Shown piece after piece: positions 1 through 8,808 of a stretch of 64,000 nt of DNA. The DNA lies in contig NZ_JAENHP010000010.1 in assembly GCF_016834655.1 (NCBI RefSeq), forward strand, positions 124,001 to 188,000, given 5' to 3'. Every line of letters starts with the position of its first letter. The first letter of the stretch is position 1. A program made the translations under genes and the position numbers. Source of the DNA: Paractinoplanes ovalisporus (lineage in GTDB: Bacteria; Actinomycetota; Actinomycetes; Mycobacteriales; Micromonosporaceae). The notes under the pieces were generated by a model that did not search any database, was not told the DNA's origin, and saw nothing but the letters and a program-made list of their open reading frames with translations.

Positions 1-1031
1 GGGCCCCGCATCGCCCAGGTCGACGGGGTGTCCAGCGTGACCAGGCGCTGGTCGATCCGGATGTTCGGGGTGCGGTAGAGGACCGCCGACGTGCCCTCGG
101 CCGGCATCAGCGGCCATCCGGCGACCGCGGGCATCTCGGCGTCGCTCTCGTGGCTGAGCGCGATCAGGCGGCCGTCGGATTCGGCGCCCAGCCGCACGGT
201 CTGCCGTACGGCCGACCGGTGCCCGACGGTGGTGAACAGTTGCTCGCGGGTCAGCACCACCTTCAGCGGCCGTCCTAGGGCACGGGCGGCGGCCGCGCAC
301 AGCTTCGCCTCGTTCCACGCCGGGACGCGGCTGCCGAACCCGCCGCCGGTGTAGCGGGCGATCACCCGTACCTTGGCCGGCTCGACGCCGAGGCTCGCCG
401 CGATCGCCGACGCGTGACGCTGCGGTCCCTGCGAGCCGCAGTAGAGGGTGAGCTGGTCGTCCTGCCACACGGCGGTGGTGGCGTGCGGCTCCATGGCGAC
501 GTGGTGCTGGGCGTGCTGGGAGACGGTGGTGGTGATGGTGACCGGGGCCGACGCCAGGGCTTCGTCGATCGAGCCCACTCCGGGGGCCAGCACCTGCTCG
601 GCGCCCGGCGACGTGCCGGGGCCCGAGTCGGCCAGCGAAGTCCGTGGCGTTGTGCTCGTGTATTCGGCGGTCACCAGCGCGGCGGCGTCCCGGGCCCGTT
701 CGAGGGTGTCGGCCACGACCAGGCCGATGATCTGGCCGCGGAAGCGCACCGTGGTGTCCTGCAGCACGGTGTAGTTCTCGGCGCCCCGGCCCGCGAAGTC
801 GTTGATGATCCGGATCGACCGGAACGGGGTGTAGACGGCCAGGACGCCCGGCGCGGCCTCGGCGAGGGAGACATCCATTTCCCGTACGGTGCCCCGGCCG
901 ACCGTGGCCAGGATCAGATGCCCGTAGACCAGGCCGTCGGGGTGGTAGTCGGCGGCGTACGGGGCGCGCCCGGTCACCTTCAGCGGTCCGTCGACGCGGG
1001 CGGTCTCGCGTCCGATCGGGGAGACGCTCAT
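1..1031 (-). CDS. paoC: PaoC-like molybdopterin-binding aldehyde oxidoreductase large subunit (3' part outside window)
   Basis: This is the N-terminal ~343 residues of a xanthine-oxidase-family molybdenum subunit; the rest lies left of base 1. The family holds the Mo cofactor and oxidises aldehydes or N-heterocycles. Visible family features are the start with a DGPLKVTG motif, the MEPHAT segment and the GGGFGSR segment typical of the Mo-binding domain, and the C-proximal AMRGP stretch. The ATG at 1031 overlaps the stop of the FAD subunit (ATGA), so translation is coupled. Tat-signal and Fe-S features of the two preceding genes point to the periplasmic PaoABC (YagTSR) subgroup rather than to cytosolic xanthine dehydrogenase. 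The substrate cannot be read from sequence. Confidence 0.9.
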   Translation of the reverse strand, partial: MSVSPIGRETARVDGPLKVTGRAPYAADYHPDGLVYGHLILATVGRGTVREMDVSLAEAAPGVLAVYTPFRSIRIINDFAGRGAENYTVLQDTTVRFRGQIIGLVVADTLERARDAAALVTAEYTSTTPRTSLADSGPGTSPGAEQVLAPGVGSIDEALASAPVTITTTVSQHAQHHVAMEPHATTAVWQDDQLTLYCGSQGPQRHASAIAASLGVEPAKVRVIARYTGGGFGSRVPAWNEAKLCAAAARALGRPLKVVLTREQLFTTVGHRSAVRQTVRLGAESDGRLIALSHESDAEMPAVAGWPLMPAEGTSAVLYRTPNIRIDQRLVTLDTPSTWAMRG

Positions 1032-2005
1032 CGGGTCCGCTCCAGCTCCAGAAGGGCGCGGACCAGCGTCCGCCGCATCAGTTCGGGTTTGAAAGCGTTG
1101 TGCCGCAACGGCCGTACGCCGTCGAGGGCCCGTGCGGACGCCGCCTCGTAGGACGCCTCGGTCGCGGGCCGGCCGGCCAGGGCCGCTTCGACCGCCGCCA
1201 GCCGCCAGGGCCGCGTGCCCATGCCGCCCACGGCCACGCGGGCCTCCACAATGGTGTCCCGTTCCCGCCGCACCGCCACCGCCGCCGACGCGAGCGCGAA
1301 CTCGTACGACTGCCGGTCGCGGACCTTCACATAGATCGAGTGCGAGGCCCAGGGGAGGCGGGGGAGGACGACGGCGGTGATCAGTTCGCCGGGCTGCAGA
1401 TCGTGTTCGCGATGGGGCGTGTCGCCGGGCAACAGGTAGAGGTCGCGCAGGCTGATCGTGCGTTCCCCGGTCCGGCTCCGCAGGCGCACGGTGGCGTCCA
1501 GGGCGACCAGGGCGACGGCGAGGTCGCTGGGGTGGGTGGCCACGCAGGAGTCGCTGGTGCCGAGCACGGCGTGCATCCGGTTCTCACCGCCGACGGCGGG
1601 GCATCCGCTGCCCGGCCGGCGCTTGTTGCAGGGCACGCTGACGTCGCGGAAGTAGCCACAGCGCGTACGTTGCAACAGGTTCCCGCCGATGCTGGCCATG
1701 GTGCGCAGCTGACCGGAGGCGCTCGCTTCGAGGGCCTGCGCCACCACCGGGTAGTCGCGGCGGACCAGCGTGTGCGTGGCCACGTCCCTCATCCGTACGA
1801 GGGAACCGATCTCCAGGCCCTCACCGGTCGCCTCGATGGCCCGCAGGGGAAGGCGATTGATGTCCAGGACCCGGCCCGGGGTCATCACCTCGAGCTTCAT
1901 CAGGTCCACGAGTGTCGTCCCGCCGGCCAGGAAGGCGGTGCCGGGATCGGCCTCGCGCACCGCTTCGGCGACGCTGCCCGGACGGGCGAACTGGAACTCA
2001 CGCAT
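1028..2005 (-). CDS. paoB: PaoB-like FAD-binding subunit with extra Cys cluster
   Basis: This is a 325-residue CO-dehydrogenase medium-subunit type FAD protein that passes electrons from the Fe-S subunit to an acceptor. It contains the FAD-loop segments LAGGTTL and TMASIGGNLLQR. Between them lies a Cys-rich insertion (RTRC, VPCNK, GSGC and later SDSC). In E. coli PaoB the equivalent insertion binds a [4Fe-4S] cluster, and this is the main reason for the Pao assignment. The start MREFQF is chosen because its ATG overlaps the upstream stop as TGATG. A longer open frame reaching 2866 in this frame is not used, because it runs through the upstream gene. Confidence 0.9.
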   Translation of the reverse strand: MREFQFARPGSVAEAVREADPGTAFLAGGTTLVDLMKLEVMTPGRVLDINRLPLRAIEATGEGLEIGSLVRMRDVATHTLVRRDYPVVAQALEASASGQLRTMASIGGNLLQRTRCGYFRDVSVPCNKRRPGSGCPAVGGENRMHAVLGTSDSCVATHPSDLAVALVALDATVRLRSRTGERTISLRDLYLLPGDTPHREHDLQPGELITAVVLPRLPWASHSIYVKVRDRQSYEFALASAAVAVRRERDTIVEARVAVGGMGTRPWRLAAVEAALAGRPATEASYEAASARALDGVRPLRHNAFKPELMRRTLVRALLELERTR

Positions 2006-2598
2006 CAGCGCATCTCCTTCCGCGCCTGCTGGACCGCCGCGACGATGCCCGGGTAGGCGCTGCACCGGCAGATGTTGCCGGACATCTGCTCGCGGATCTG
2101 GTCGTCGGTTCGGGCCCGCCCGTCCTCGATGACCGCGGCCGCCGACATGATCTGGCCGGGTGTGCAGAACCCGCACTGGAAGCCGTCGTGATCGATGAAC
2201 GCCTGCTGCAGCGGATGCAGCCGGTCGCCGTCGGCCAGGCCCTCGATGGTGGTGACCCGGGCGCCGCCCAGGGTGGCCACGAGGGTGAGGCAGGAGACCA
2301 CCCGTTCGCCGTCGACGTGCACGGTGCAGGCCCCGCACTGTCCGCGGTCGCAGCCCTTCTTGGTGCCGGTCAGCCGTAACCGCTCGCGGAGCACGTCCAG
2401 CAACGTCTCCCGCGGGTCGACGGTCAGGGGCGTCACCGTTCCGTTCACGGTCATCCGCACCCCGACCTCGCCCGGCGCTTCCTCGGCCAATGCGTCCGCG
2501 CCGATCAACGGCACCGTCGCGACCGCTGTCGCCACCACCCCGGAACGGCTGAGCAGCTCGCGCCGGGACATTCCCTCGCTCTGAGTCACAACGGGCAT
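2005..2598 (-). CDS. paoA: PaoA-like [2Fe-2S] subunit with Tat signal
   Basis: This ~197-residue protein carries two [2Fe-2S] clusters. The plant-ferredoxin-type Cys motif appears as CDRGQCGACTV plus a later Cys, and the second domain has CGFCTPGQ and CRCSAYP. The N-terminus holds a twin-arginine signal (SRRELL then a hydrophobic stretch ending ADALA), so the assembled complex is probably exported folded, as for PaoA. The start is uncertain: ATG 2598 gives MPVVTQSEG before the Tat motif, while ATG 2571 starts at MSRRELL and has a GAGGGA immediately upstream. It is the first gene of a three-gene operon divergent from a LysR regulator. Confidence 0.9.
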   Translation of the reverse strand: MPVVTQSEGMSRRELLSRSGVVATAVATVPLIGADALAEEAPGEVGVRMTVNGTVTPLTVDPRETLLDVLRERLRLTGTKKGCDRGQCGACTVHVDGERVVSCLTLVATLGGARVTTIEGLADGDRLHPLQQAFIDHDGFQCGFCTPGQIMSAAAVIEDGRARTDDQIREQMSGNICRCSAYPGIVAAVQQARKEMR

Positions 2599-2644
2599 GG
2601 TTGCCGCCGGGAGAAGCGGTCGCCAACAAGGTGGGCGCATGCTC

Positions 2645-2663
2645 ACTATGCAGGTCGGGCATA
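2645..2663. promoter_or_regulatory. LysR-type operator in the pao/LysR divergent promoter
   Basis: A perfect inverted repeat TATGC-N7-GCATA lies at 2647-2663 and contains the LysR-family T-N11-A core (T2649, A2661). On the minus strand a CATAGT -10-like hexamer (2650-2645) for the pao operon overlaps it. The site lies between the divergent regulator and operon, the classical place for a LysR operator. Assignment is by pattern. Confidence 0.55.
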
Positions 2664-2678
2664 CCGAGCGGACCGATG

Positions 2679-2684
2679 CATAAT
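2679..2684 (+). promoter_or_regulatory. -10 element for leaderless LysR mRNA
   Basis: CATAAT lies six bases before the ATG at 2691. That spacing would put transcription start at or next to the start codon, and no ribosome binding site is visible. Confidence 0.4.
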
Positions 2685-2690
2685 GTGCGG

Positions 2691-3605
2691 ATGTCGGATG
2701 TCGAACTAGGGTCTTTGGAAGACCTGCGTGCGCTTTCGGTGCTGCTCGAGGAGCGGCACATCACCCGCGCCGCGCTCCGATTCGACCTGAGCCAGTCGTC
2801 GATGAGCCGGACCCTGCAGCGGCTCCGGTTGCGATTCGGTGACGAACTGCTGGTCCGGGCGGGCAACGATTATCAGCTGACGCCGCGGGCCCGGGAAATG
2901 CAAAGTGAACTGGCCCAGATCCTGCCGAGGCTGGAGAATTTCGTGGCCGGGCGCGGATTCGACCCGTCGACCGCCACCGGCGTGCTGCGCCTGATCGGCA
3001 CCGACTACACCACCGCGACCCTCGGCCCCTTCCTGCTGCCCCGGCTGTTCCACGCCGCGCCCGGCCTGGAGATCCGGCTCAACCAGCGGGATCACCACAG
3101 CTACAACGATCTCGAACGGGGCCGGGCCGACATCGCGATGTCGGTGCTCCGGCCACCCGGACCGTTGCGGTGGGAGCAGCTGTTCACCGACGACCTGGTG
3201 TGCGTGGTCGACCGCGACAACCCGGTCGGGGAACGATATTCCCTGGTCGACTATGTCGCGGCCGGCCACGTGGTGATCACGGTGGTCGGCGATGAGCAAC
3301 CCGTCATCGAACGGTGGTTGCAGAACTTCGGCTACAACCGGACGGCCGCCGTCCGGGTCTCGTACTTCACCTCGGCCCTGGCCGCCCTGCCGGGAACGCC
3401 CCTGGTCGCGACGATTCCGCGGCGCATGGCGGAGGTGCAGACCAGGGCCGACCCGCAACTGCGGATGGTCGAGGCGCCGGAGGAGTTCGACGCTTTCCCG
3501 TACGGGATGATCTGGCACGCCCGCCTCGAGACCGATCCGGCGCACCGCTGGCTGCGCGACATGATCCGGCAGGCGGCCAAAGAGATGACCACCCGGCGGC
3601 CGTGA
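2691..3605 (+). CDS. LysR-family transcriptional regulator
   Basis: This 304-residue protein has an N-terminal winged HTH (about residues 6-65, with HITRAALRFDLSQSSMSRTLQRLR as two consecutive HTH segments) and a substrate-binding-like effector domain. The start MSDVEL is preferred over upstream in-frame starts because it places the HTH at the normal distance from the N-terminus and has a -10-like element six bases upstream. It is divergent from the pao operon, with a T-N11-A palindrome between them, so it probably controls that operon and itself. The inducer is unknown. Confidence 0.9.
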   Translation: MSDVELGSLEDLRALSVLLEERHITRAALRFDLSQSSMSRTLQRLRLRFGDELLVRAGNDYQLTPRAREMQSELAQILPRLENFVAGRGFDPSTATGVLRLIGTDYTTATLGPFLLPRLFHAAPGLEIRLNQRDHHSYNDLERGRADIAMSVLRPPGPLRWEQLFTDDLVCVVDRDNPVGERYSLVDYVAAGHVVITVVGDEQPVIERWLQNFGYNRTAAVRVSYFTSALAALPGTPLVATIPRRMAEVQTRADPQLRMVEAPEEFDAFPYGMIWHARLETDPAHRWLRDMIRQAAKEMTTRRP

Positions 3606-3739
3606 CCGTTTCCGAAATGCGCATCGGTAATACCGGCAATGTGCTGAATGCATGGTGCGGTGACGTCTTTCGGAAGCTTTTCCCATGCCTCTGATCACCT
3701 GAATGCAAAGCCCGTCGGGCGACGCTCGGGAGGATTTCC

Positions 3740-4840
3740 ATGGGATTGTTCATACGTCCGCGAATGATCGCGGTATTCACCACTTTGTTGCTGGCCGGTT
3801 GCACGGCCGATGCCGCGCCGATCGCAGCACCTGTCGTATCCGCGAGCGCATCGTCGGCCAGTTCCGGCTTCGGTGCGGCCGAGGAGATCGCCACCGGCAT
3901 CGACGTGCCGTGGGGGATGGCCTTCCTCCCCGGCGGGGACACCCTGATCACCGAGCGTCAGACCGGTCGCGTCCTGCGCATCCGGGCCGGCCAGGAGCCG
4001 GTGCCGGTCCGCACGGTTCCCGACGTCTACTTCCCGCGCGGAGACGGTGGCCTGCTCGGTCTGGCCATCTCCCCGCAGTTCGACCGCGACAACCTGGTGT
4101 ACGTCTACTACACCGTCGCCGGCGCGATCCGCATCGGACGGTTCCCCCTCGACTCCGACGACCCCGTGCAGGTCATCCTGGAGTTCGAGCACGGGGACAA
4201 CCACAGCGGCGGCCGTCTCAAGTTCGGCCCGGACGGCATGCTCTATGCGACCGTCGGCAACGGACACGACGACGCGGCCGCCCAGGACCCGGCCAACCTC
4301 AACGGCAAGATCCTGCGCATCACCCCGGACGGTCAGCCGGCACCGGGCAACCCGTTCCCAGGGTCGGCGGTCTGGAGTTACGGGCATCGCAACCTGGAGG
4401 GCATCGCCTGGGACGCCGAGGGCCGCATGTACGCCTCCGAGTTCGGCGAGGACACCGCCGACGAGATCAACCTCATCGAGCCGGGCCACAACTACGGCTG
4501 GCCGGACGTCGAGGGCATCGGCGACACCGGGAACGGCCGCTTCACCAACCCGCTGGTCACCTTTCCCACCGCCGAGGCCGGCCCCTCCGGCATCGCCGTC
4601 TCGGGCACCACCCTCTATGTGGCCGGCCTGACCGGCCAGCGCCTGATCACCATTCCGCTTCTCGACGGACGCCTCGGCGAGCCGGCCCAGCACCTGCAAG
4701 GGGTCTACGGGCGGCTGCGGACGGTCGAGGTCGCCCCCGACGGTGCGCTCTGGCTCACCACGTCCAACCGCCAGGGCCGGGGCGGGCCCCGCGAGGGTGA
4801 CGATCGCATCATCCGATTCGCGCCGGCGGGCCGGGGCTGA
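3740..4840 (+). CDS. PQQ-dependent sugar (sorbosone/glucose) dehydrogenase lipoprotein
   Basis: This 366-residue protein is a soluble-glucose-dehydrogenase-type six-bladed propeller. It has a lipoprotein signal (LLLAG-C, Cys21). Conserved segments include VPWGMAFLPGG, GGLLGLAISP, HSGGRLKFGPDG, GHRNLEGIAWD and the calcium/PQQ-site neighbourhood GHNYGWP. Family members oxidise sugars outside the membrane using PQQ. A good GGGAGGA ribosome site (3728-3734) lies five bases before the ATG at 3740. It stands alone and converges with the next gene. Confidence 0.88.
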   Translation: MGLFIRPRMIAVFTTLLLAGCTADAAPIAAPVVSASASSASSGFGAAEEIATGIDVPWGMAFLPGGDTLITERQTGRVLRIRAGQEPVPVRTVPDVYFPRGDGGLLGLAISPQFDRDNLVYVYYTVAGAIRIGRFPLDSDDPVQVILEFEHGDNHSGGRLKFGPDGMLYATVGNGHDDAAAQDPANLNGKILRITPDGQPAPGNPFPGSAVWSYGHRNLEGIAWDAEGRMYASEFGEDTADEINLIEPGHNYGWPDVEGIGDTGNGRFTNPLVTFPTAEAGPSGIAVSGTTLYVAGLTGQRLITIPLLDGRLGEPAQHLQGVYGRLRTVEVAPDGALWLTTSNRQGRGGPREGDDRIIRFAPAGRG

Positions 4841-4867
4841 CGTCTTCCCGCGAGACCGGACGGGACG

Positions 4868-4889
4868 GCCGGCGCTGGAAGCGCCCGGC
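4868..4889. terminator. Bidirectional terminator between convergent genes
   Basis: GGCGCT-GGA-AGCGCC, extended by GCC/GGC with one bulged C, forms a GC-rich hairpin between the stops at 4840 (+) and 4892 (-). There is no T-tract, as is usual in actinomycetes. Confidence 0.55.
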
Positions 4890-4891
4890 TC

Positions 4892-6064
4892 TCAGCCTGA
4901 CGTGCGGGCCGGGCGATTCCGGCGCCGGCCGGTCAGCGCCAGCGCCGCGCCGGCCGCGACCAGCAGGCCGCCGCCCACCGCGAGAGCCACCACCGGCGCG
5001 CCGGTGATCGGCAGGCCCCCACCGGAACCGCCGCCGTCCCCGGTGCCGACCGGGCCGGTCACCCCGGTCGCCGTGGTTTCGGCCGTCGCGGCGAACACCT
5101 GGGCCACCCGGCCCGGTGCCAAGGCGACCGCCGGCGCGACCACACGATAGGTGCGAGTGCCGGCGAACGGTGCCTCGAGCGTGTACGTGCCGTCTTTGCG
5201 GGCCTTGGTCGTCGCGACGGTCCGCCACCCGGCCGCGGTTGCGGTGCGCTCCTGCAGTCGCAGCTCGCGGCCCGCGTCGTTCTCCTCCACGGTCGGGCAC
5301 GGGCCCGGGTCGCAGAGCCGGTTGAGCTTGACCGCCCGGCCGGTCACGGTCACCGTGCCGCCGATCGTGGCCTTCCGCGGGATCGTCACGGTCAGCCGGT
5401 TGCCCTGCACCGGAGCGCTGACGCCCGTGTAGCCGTACCAGCCGTTCGGCGCGGAGCGCAGGCCGACGTTGACCGGAGCCGGGCGCGCCGGAACGACGAA
5501 GGACGTCGCGGTGGTCGGCGCGGCCAGCTCGTCGTACTCGTTGAACTCGAACACCGAGGCGACCGGGACGTAGCGGAACGGGCCCGGGGTGTCCAGCGGG
5601 TCGCCCGGGTTGGGGTCGGTGTACGGGCCGGGCCGCCACGTCATCAGGATCGACCCGTCCTCACGCGGCACCACACCGACGATGTGTGCCGCCGGGTCCC
5701 GGTCGGTGTCGAACACCGGCGAGAACGCCGGTTCGCTGATCTCGGCGCCGTCGGCGTCGATCGCCACCACGCGCACCCGGTAGCTGGTGTCGCTCAGGCC
5801 CGGCCAGAGCAGCGCACGATCGGGCTGGTCGGCCTCGACCACCTTCGGCTCCACGCTTTCGGCGACGCCGTCGCCGGCGCGGACGAGTGTCAGCCGGTTG
5901 CGCGTCGCGCCGGTCTCGTCCCAGGTGATCGCCACGTCCGTGTGCGCGGCGGACGTCCAGGCCACCCGCACATCCGACGGCGCCGGCACGGTCGGTGCGA
6001 GGGCCGCGGGCACCCCGGCCACGGTCGGCGTCAGCGCCAGAGCGGCCACCAGGTCCATGATCAT
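4892..6064 (-). CDS. Secreted surface protein with fibronectin-like domains and LPITG sorting signal
   Basis: This 390-residue protein begins with a short hydrophobic signal region. It is followed by a beta-rich region resembling a fibronectin type III domain (residues ~30-120: VRVAWTS, ITWDETG, YRVRVVAIDADG) and further beta domains. A Gly-rich linker leads to LPITG at 351-355, then a hydrophobic segment and an Arg-rich tail. This is the layout of a sortase-anchored protein. No sortase gene is in the window. A TACTAT hexamer ends six bases before the ATG, so the mRNA may be leaderless. The ligand is unknown. Confidence 0.8.
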   Translation of the reverse strand: MIMDLVAALALTPTVAGVPAALAPTVPAPSDVRVAWTSAAHTDVAITWDETGATRNRLTLVRAGDGVAESVEPKVVEADQPDRALLWPGLSDTSYRVRVVAIDADGAEISEPAFSPVFDTDRDPAAHIVGVVPREDGSILMTWRPGPYTDPNPGDPLDTPGPFRYVPVASVFEFNEYDELAAPTTATSFVVPARPAPVNVGLRSAPNGWYGYTGVSAPVQGNRLTVTIPRKATIGGTVTVTGRAVKLNRLCDPGPCPTVEENDAGRELRLQERTATAAGWRTVATTKARKDGTYTLEAPFAGTRTYRVVAPAVALAPGRVAQVFAATAETTATGVTGPVGTGDGGGSGGGLPITGAPVVALAVGGGLLVAAGAALALTGRRRNRPARTSG

Positions 6065-6070
6065 GCGCGG

Positions 6071-6076
6071 ATAGTA
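6071..6076 (-). promoter_or_regulatory. -10 element for the LPITG protein gene
   Basis: TACTAT on the minus strand is spaced six bases from the ATG at 6064. It fits the TANNNT pattern of leaderless actinobacterial promoters. Confidence 0.45.
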
Positions 6077-6113
6077 GTGCCGTCGCGATGCGCCTCGCGG
6101 ACAGACCCTGGTC

Positions 6114-7751
6114 TCAGTAGCGGAACTTGTGCTGGGCGCTGCGGCGGTTCACCCGGGCCGGCAGCTCGTCCCGGTTGTCGCCATGATGCCGCCGCTCGTT
6201 CGCCTCATGGCGCTGGGGGAAATTTCGCATCGTCACGACGAAGCCCTGGACCAGGCGGTCCTCGCGCAGGTCGCGGTACGTGGCCTCGATCAGCACCGGG
6301 CTGCCGTCGGCCCGCACCAGCGAGCAGAACACCACCCCGTCGCCGGAGCCGCCGAAGGCCCGGCTGAGCTGGTCGCGGTCGTCCGGGTGGACCAGGTCGC
6401 CGAGGGTGGCCAGCGGCGGAAGGTCGGTGGTGCCCAGCAACTCGTTCAGCGCCGGACTGGCGTACCGCAGGCGCTGGTCCTCGTCGATCACCACCATGAT
6501 GTCCGCGCTGTTCCGGATCACCGCGCGCAGATAGAGGTCGCTGTCACGGCGGCCGACCGCCTCCACCAGCGAGATGCGCTCCAGCGCGAGCGCCGCCTGA
6601 GCGGCCAGCACCTCGAGGGTGTCGCGGGTGGCGGTCAGGGTGTCCCGGCGGCCCTCCAGGATCAGGGCGCCGCCGCTGGGCCGGGCGACGTCGAGCGGCT
6701 CCAGCCGCAGCGGACAGACCAGAGTGGCGTAGTCACGGTCCGCGTCTCCGATCCACCAGCTGCGGGGCGGCGGGCCGCCCTCGTGGCCGGGCCCCGCCTC
6801 GCGGGTGAGCCGGCGGTCGTCGAGGGAGAAGTCGGTGCGGCGGATCGCCTCCGGCGGCATGAGCTGGGGGATCGCGGCTCGGACGGCCTCGTCCACGGCC
6901 GCGGTGTCCGAGGCGGCGACCAATGCCGCACTCGCCTCGCGCAGGCCGCGTTCACGCGTGAGGGCCTGACCGTTCAGGGTCACCGAGTCGGTCAGCCGCG
7001 TGATCGTCAGCAGGAGGGTGATGGCACCGGCCACGGCGATCACCACACCGTCGCCGACCCCGCCCCGCACGGCCTCGATCAGCAGTACCACCGGCGGGGT
7101 GGCGACGGAGACGCCCAGCAGCACCACCCAGTGCACCCGCCACGGGCTCGGCCGCGGCGCCGCGGGCTCGGTGAGCCGCACCATCGACGGGTGCAGCGCG
7201 GCGGCGCCCCAGGCCAGGTAGAGCACGACGAACCCGGTTTCGCTCAGCCGGCCCGGCCACAGCGGCTGGACGATGTCGCTGACCAGCACACCGACCGCCC
7301 CGACGACCAGCAGCGCGGCCGAGAGGTTCCGGCCCGCGACGACCAGCACCCGGGCGACAACCGCGAGAAGCAGAAGAGCCCCGATGACGTACGCCCCGGA
7401 GATGTCGCCGATCCGCGCCGCGTCACCGAGGACGAACACCCACACCAGCAGCAGCGCCGAGCACGCGAGCGCGAGCAGGTCGATGAGCCGGGCCCGGTCG
7501 ACGAGAATCGCACCGACCCGGGTCAGCTGCAGCAGGCCCCAGGCGACCGGCACGAACATGACGTAGAAGCAGACCTCGGCCGCGCCGGGCCGGTCCAGCG
7601 CGGTCAGCACGTCGCCGGCGGCGCTCGCCACGATGGCACTCGCGAGCAGCAACCAGGGCCCGCACCGGGCCGGCCGGTGCCGGCGCACCCCGTAGACGAT
7701 GGCGGCGACGCTGCCGATTCCCAGCACAGCCCATTCGATGGCCCTCAACAC
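6114..7751 (-). CDS. Membrane sensor with GAF-like and PAS domains, no output domain
   Basis: This 545-residue protein starts with about eight to ten membrane helices (residues 1-255: LLLASAIVASAAG, LIDLLALACSALLLVWVFVLG and others). A GAF-like region follows (~265-400), then a PAS domain (~405-500: VIDEDQRLRYASPALNELLG, HPDDRDQLSRAF). In related actinomycete proteins this sensor half is normally followed by GGDEF, EAL or kinase domains. Here the frame ends in a basic, His-rich tail (~30 residues) with no output domain. The start is GTG at 7751; an alternative downstream start cannot be excluded. Confidence 0.8.
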   Translation of the reverse strand: MLRAIEWAVLGIGSVAAIVYGVRRHRPARCGPWLLLASAIVASAAGDVLTALDRPGAAEVCFYVMFVPVAWGLLQLTRVGAILVDRARLIDLLALACSALLLVWVFVLGDAARIGDISGAYVIGALLLLAVVARVLVVAGRNLSAALLVVGAVGVLVSDIVQPLWPGRLSETGFVVLYLAWGAAALHPSMVRLTEPAAPRPSPWRVHWVVLLGVSVATPPVVLLIEAVRGGVGDGVVIAVAGAITLLLTITRLTDSVTLNGQALTRERGLREASAALVAASDTAAVDEAVRAAIPQLMPPEAIRRTDFSLDDRRLTREAGPGHEGGPPPRSWWIGDADRDYATLVCPLRLEPLDVARPSGGALILEGRRDTLTATRDTLEVLAAQAALALERISLVEAVGRRDSDLYLRAVIRNSADIMVVIDEDQRLRYASPALNELLGTTDLPPLATLGDLVHPDDRDQLSRAFGGSGDGVVFCSLVRADGSPVLIEATYRDLREDRLVQGFVVTMRNFPQRHEANERRHHGDNRDELPARVNRRSAQHKFRY

Positions 7752-7882
7752 GCCCCACTAGTACCAGCGGCGTCGCTGTGTGTCCAAGTCACGGCCGGCG
7801 TCGGCGTCGGAAGAGGGCGGGTCGCGCGGTCCACCTGCGACCGGGCATAGTGTCCGGCGGCTTCGTCGAAAGGTGGTGGCCA

Positions 7883-8782
7883 GTGAAGGCCCGCTTATGT
7901 GCCGCCGTAGTGATCGCGTCGATCCTCGGGGTCCCCGCGGCACCGGTGGCGGCCGCACCGGCGCCCGTCCGCATCCAGAGCGTGTCGGCGGAGAACGTGA
8001 AGCCCGGCGACACCGTGCGCGTGCGGTTCCGCGTCACGAACACCGGGAGCGCAACCGAAACCGCGATCGTGGTGGTCGGGGGCGGCCTGCGCTGTGAAAC
8101 CGGATGCCGGGCCGAGCCCCGCCTCGGCCCGGGCAAGAGCCGGAACCTCGAGGCCCGGCTGGTCGCGCCCGAGGCCGGGCCCGGTGAGACGAGCGGCCTG
8201 AACATCTCGGTCGCCGTACGCCTCGGCGGCCAGAACTACTTCGACCACAAGACGGTCTATGTCCACGGCGCGGGCCGGCCGGCGACCGACGTGGCCCGGG
8301 TCTCCGGCCGCGTCCGCGACTCCGGCGGCAAGGCGATCCGGGGCGCCGCCCTGACCGTCCAGGACAGCGCCGGGCACGAATACCGGAAGACCAGCGATCG
8401 CAGCGGCCGGTTCTCGCTCCGGTCGACCGCCGACCGGCCGATCGCCGCGGGCTCGATCACGGTGGTCGCGACCATGGACGGCTACCGCACCGCGCGGAAG
8501 ACCCTGACCGGCGCCGCCGGTGGGGCCGTGAACGCGCTGGTCACCCTGACCGCGGTCGCCACGCCCACCCGCACACCGTCGTCATCCGCCGTGACGGCAA
8601 GCCCTCTCGCAGCGGTCGAGGGCACGGTCGAGCCCACGACCCCTCCCGCCCTCGCCGCCGTCAGCGACGAGGGCGGCGGTTCGCTGCCGTTCAAGTTCCT
8701 GGGCGGCCTGCTGATCGCCGCGGGCCTGGGCGCACTCACGCTGGTCATGATCCGCCGCCGACGCCTGCGCATCGACGCCTAG
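7883..8782 (+). CDS. Secreted/membrane-anchored protein with carboxypeptidase-regulatory-like domain
   Basis: This 299-residue protein has a signal peptide (AAVVIASILG...VAAAP). A CARDB-like beta domain follows at about residues 30-130 (VKPGDTVRVRFRVTNTGS), then a carboxypeptidase-regulatory/CnaB-like domain at ~135-220 (VSGRVRDSGGKAIRGAALTV, SGRFSLRS). A low-complexity Thr/Ser/Pro linker leads to a C-terminal membrane helix and Arg-rich tail. It has no recognisable sorting motif before the helix. The GTG at 7883 is chosen because AAGGTGG lies at normal spacing and the signal peptide starts directly after it. The function is unknown; it is probably a cell-surface binding or structural protein. 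Confidence 0.75.
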   Translation: MKARLCAAVVIASILGVPAAPVAAAPAPVRIQSVSAENVKPGDTVRVRFRVTNTGSATETAIVVVGGGLRCETGCRAEPRLGPGKSRNLEARLVAPEAGPGETSGLNISVAVRLGGQNYFDHKTVYVHGAGRPATDVARVSGRVRDSGGKAIRGAALTVQDSAGHEYRKTSDRSGRFSLRSTADRPIAAGSITVVATMDGYRTARKTLTGAAGGAVNALVTLTAVATPTRTPSSSAVTASPLAAVEGTVEPTTPPALAAVSDEGGGSLPFKFLGGLLIAAGLGALTLVMIRRRRLRIDA

Positions 8783-8808
8783 CGATGGCCGAGTGCGGCC
8801 GGCGGGGT

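Noticed and set aside
2006..2866. Upstream extension of the FAD-subunit frame to 2866
   Set aside because: The extension reads through the Fe-S subunit gene out of frame; the short MREFQF start has the expected TGATG overlap.
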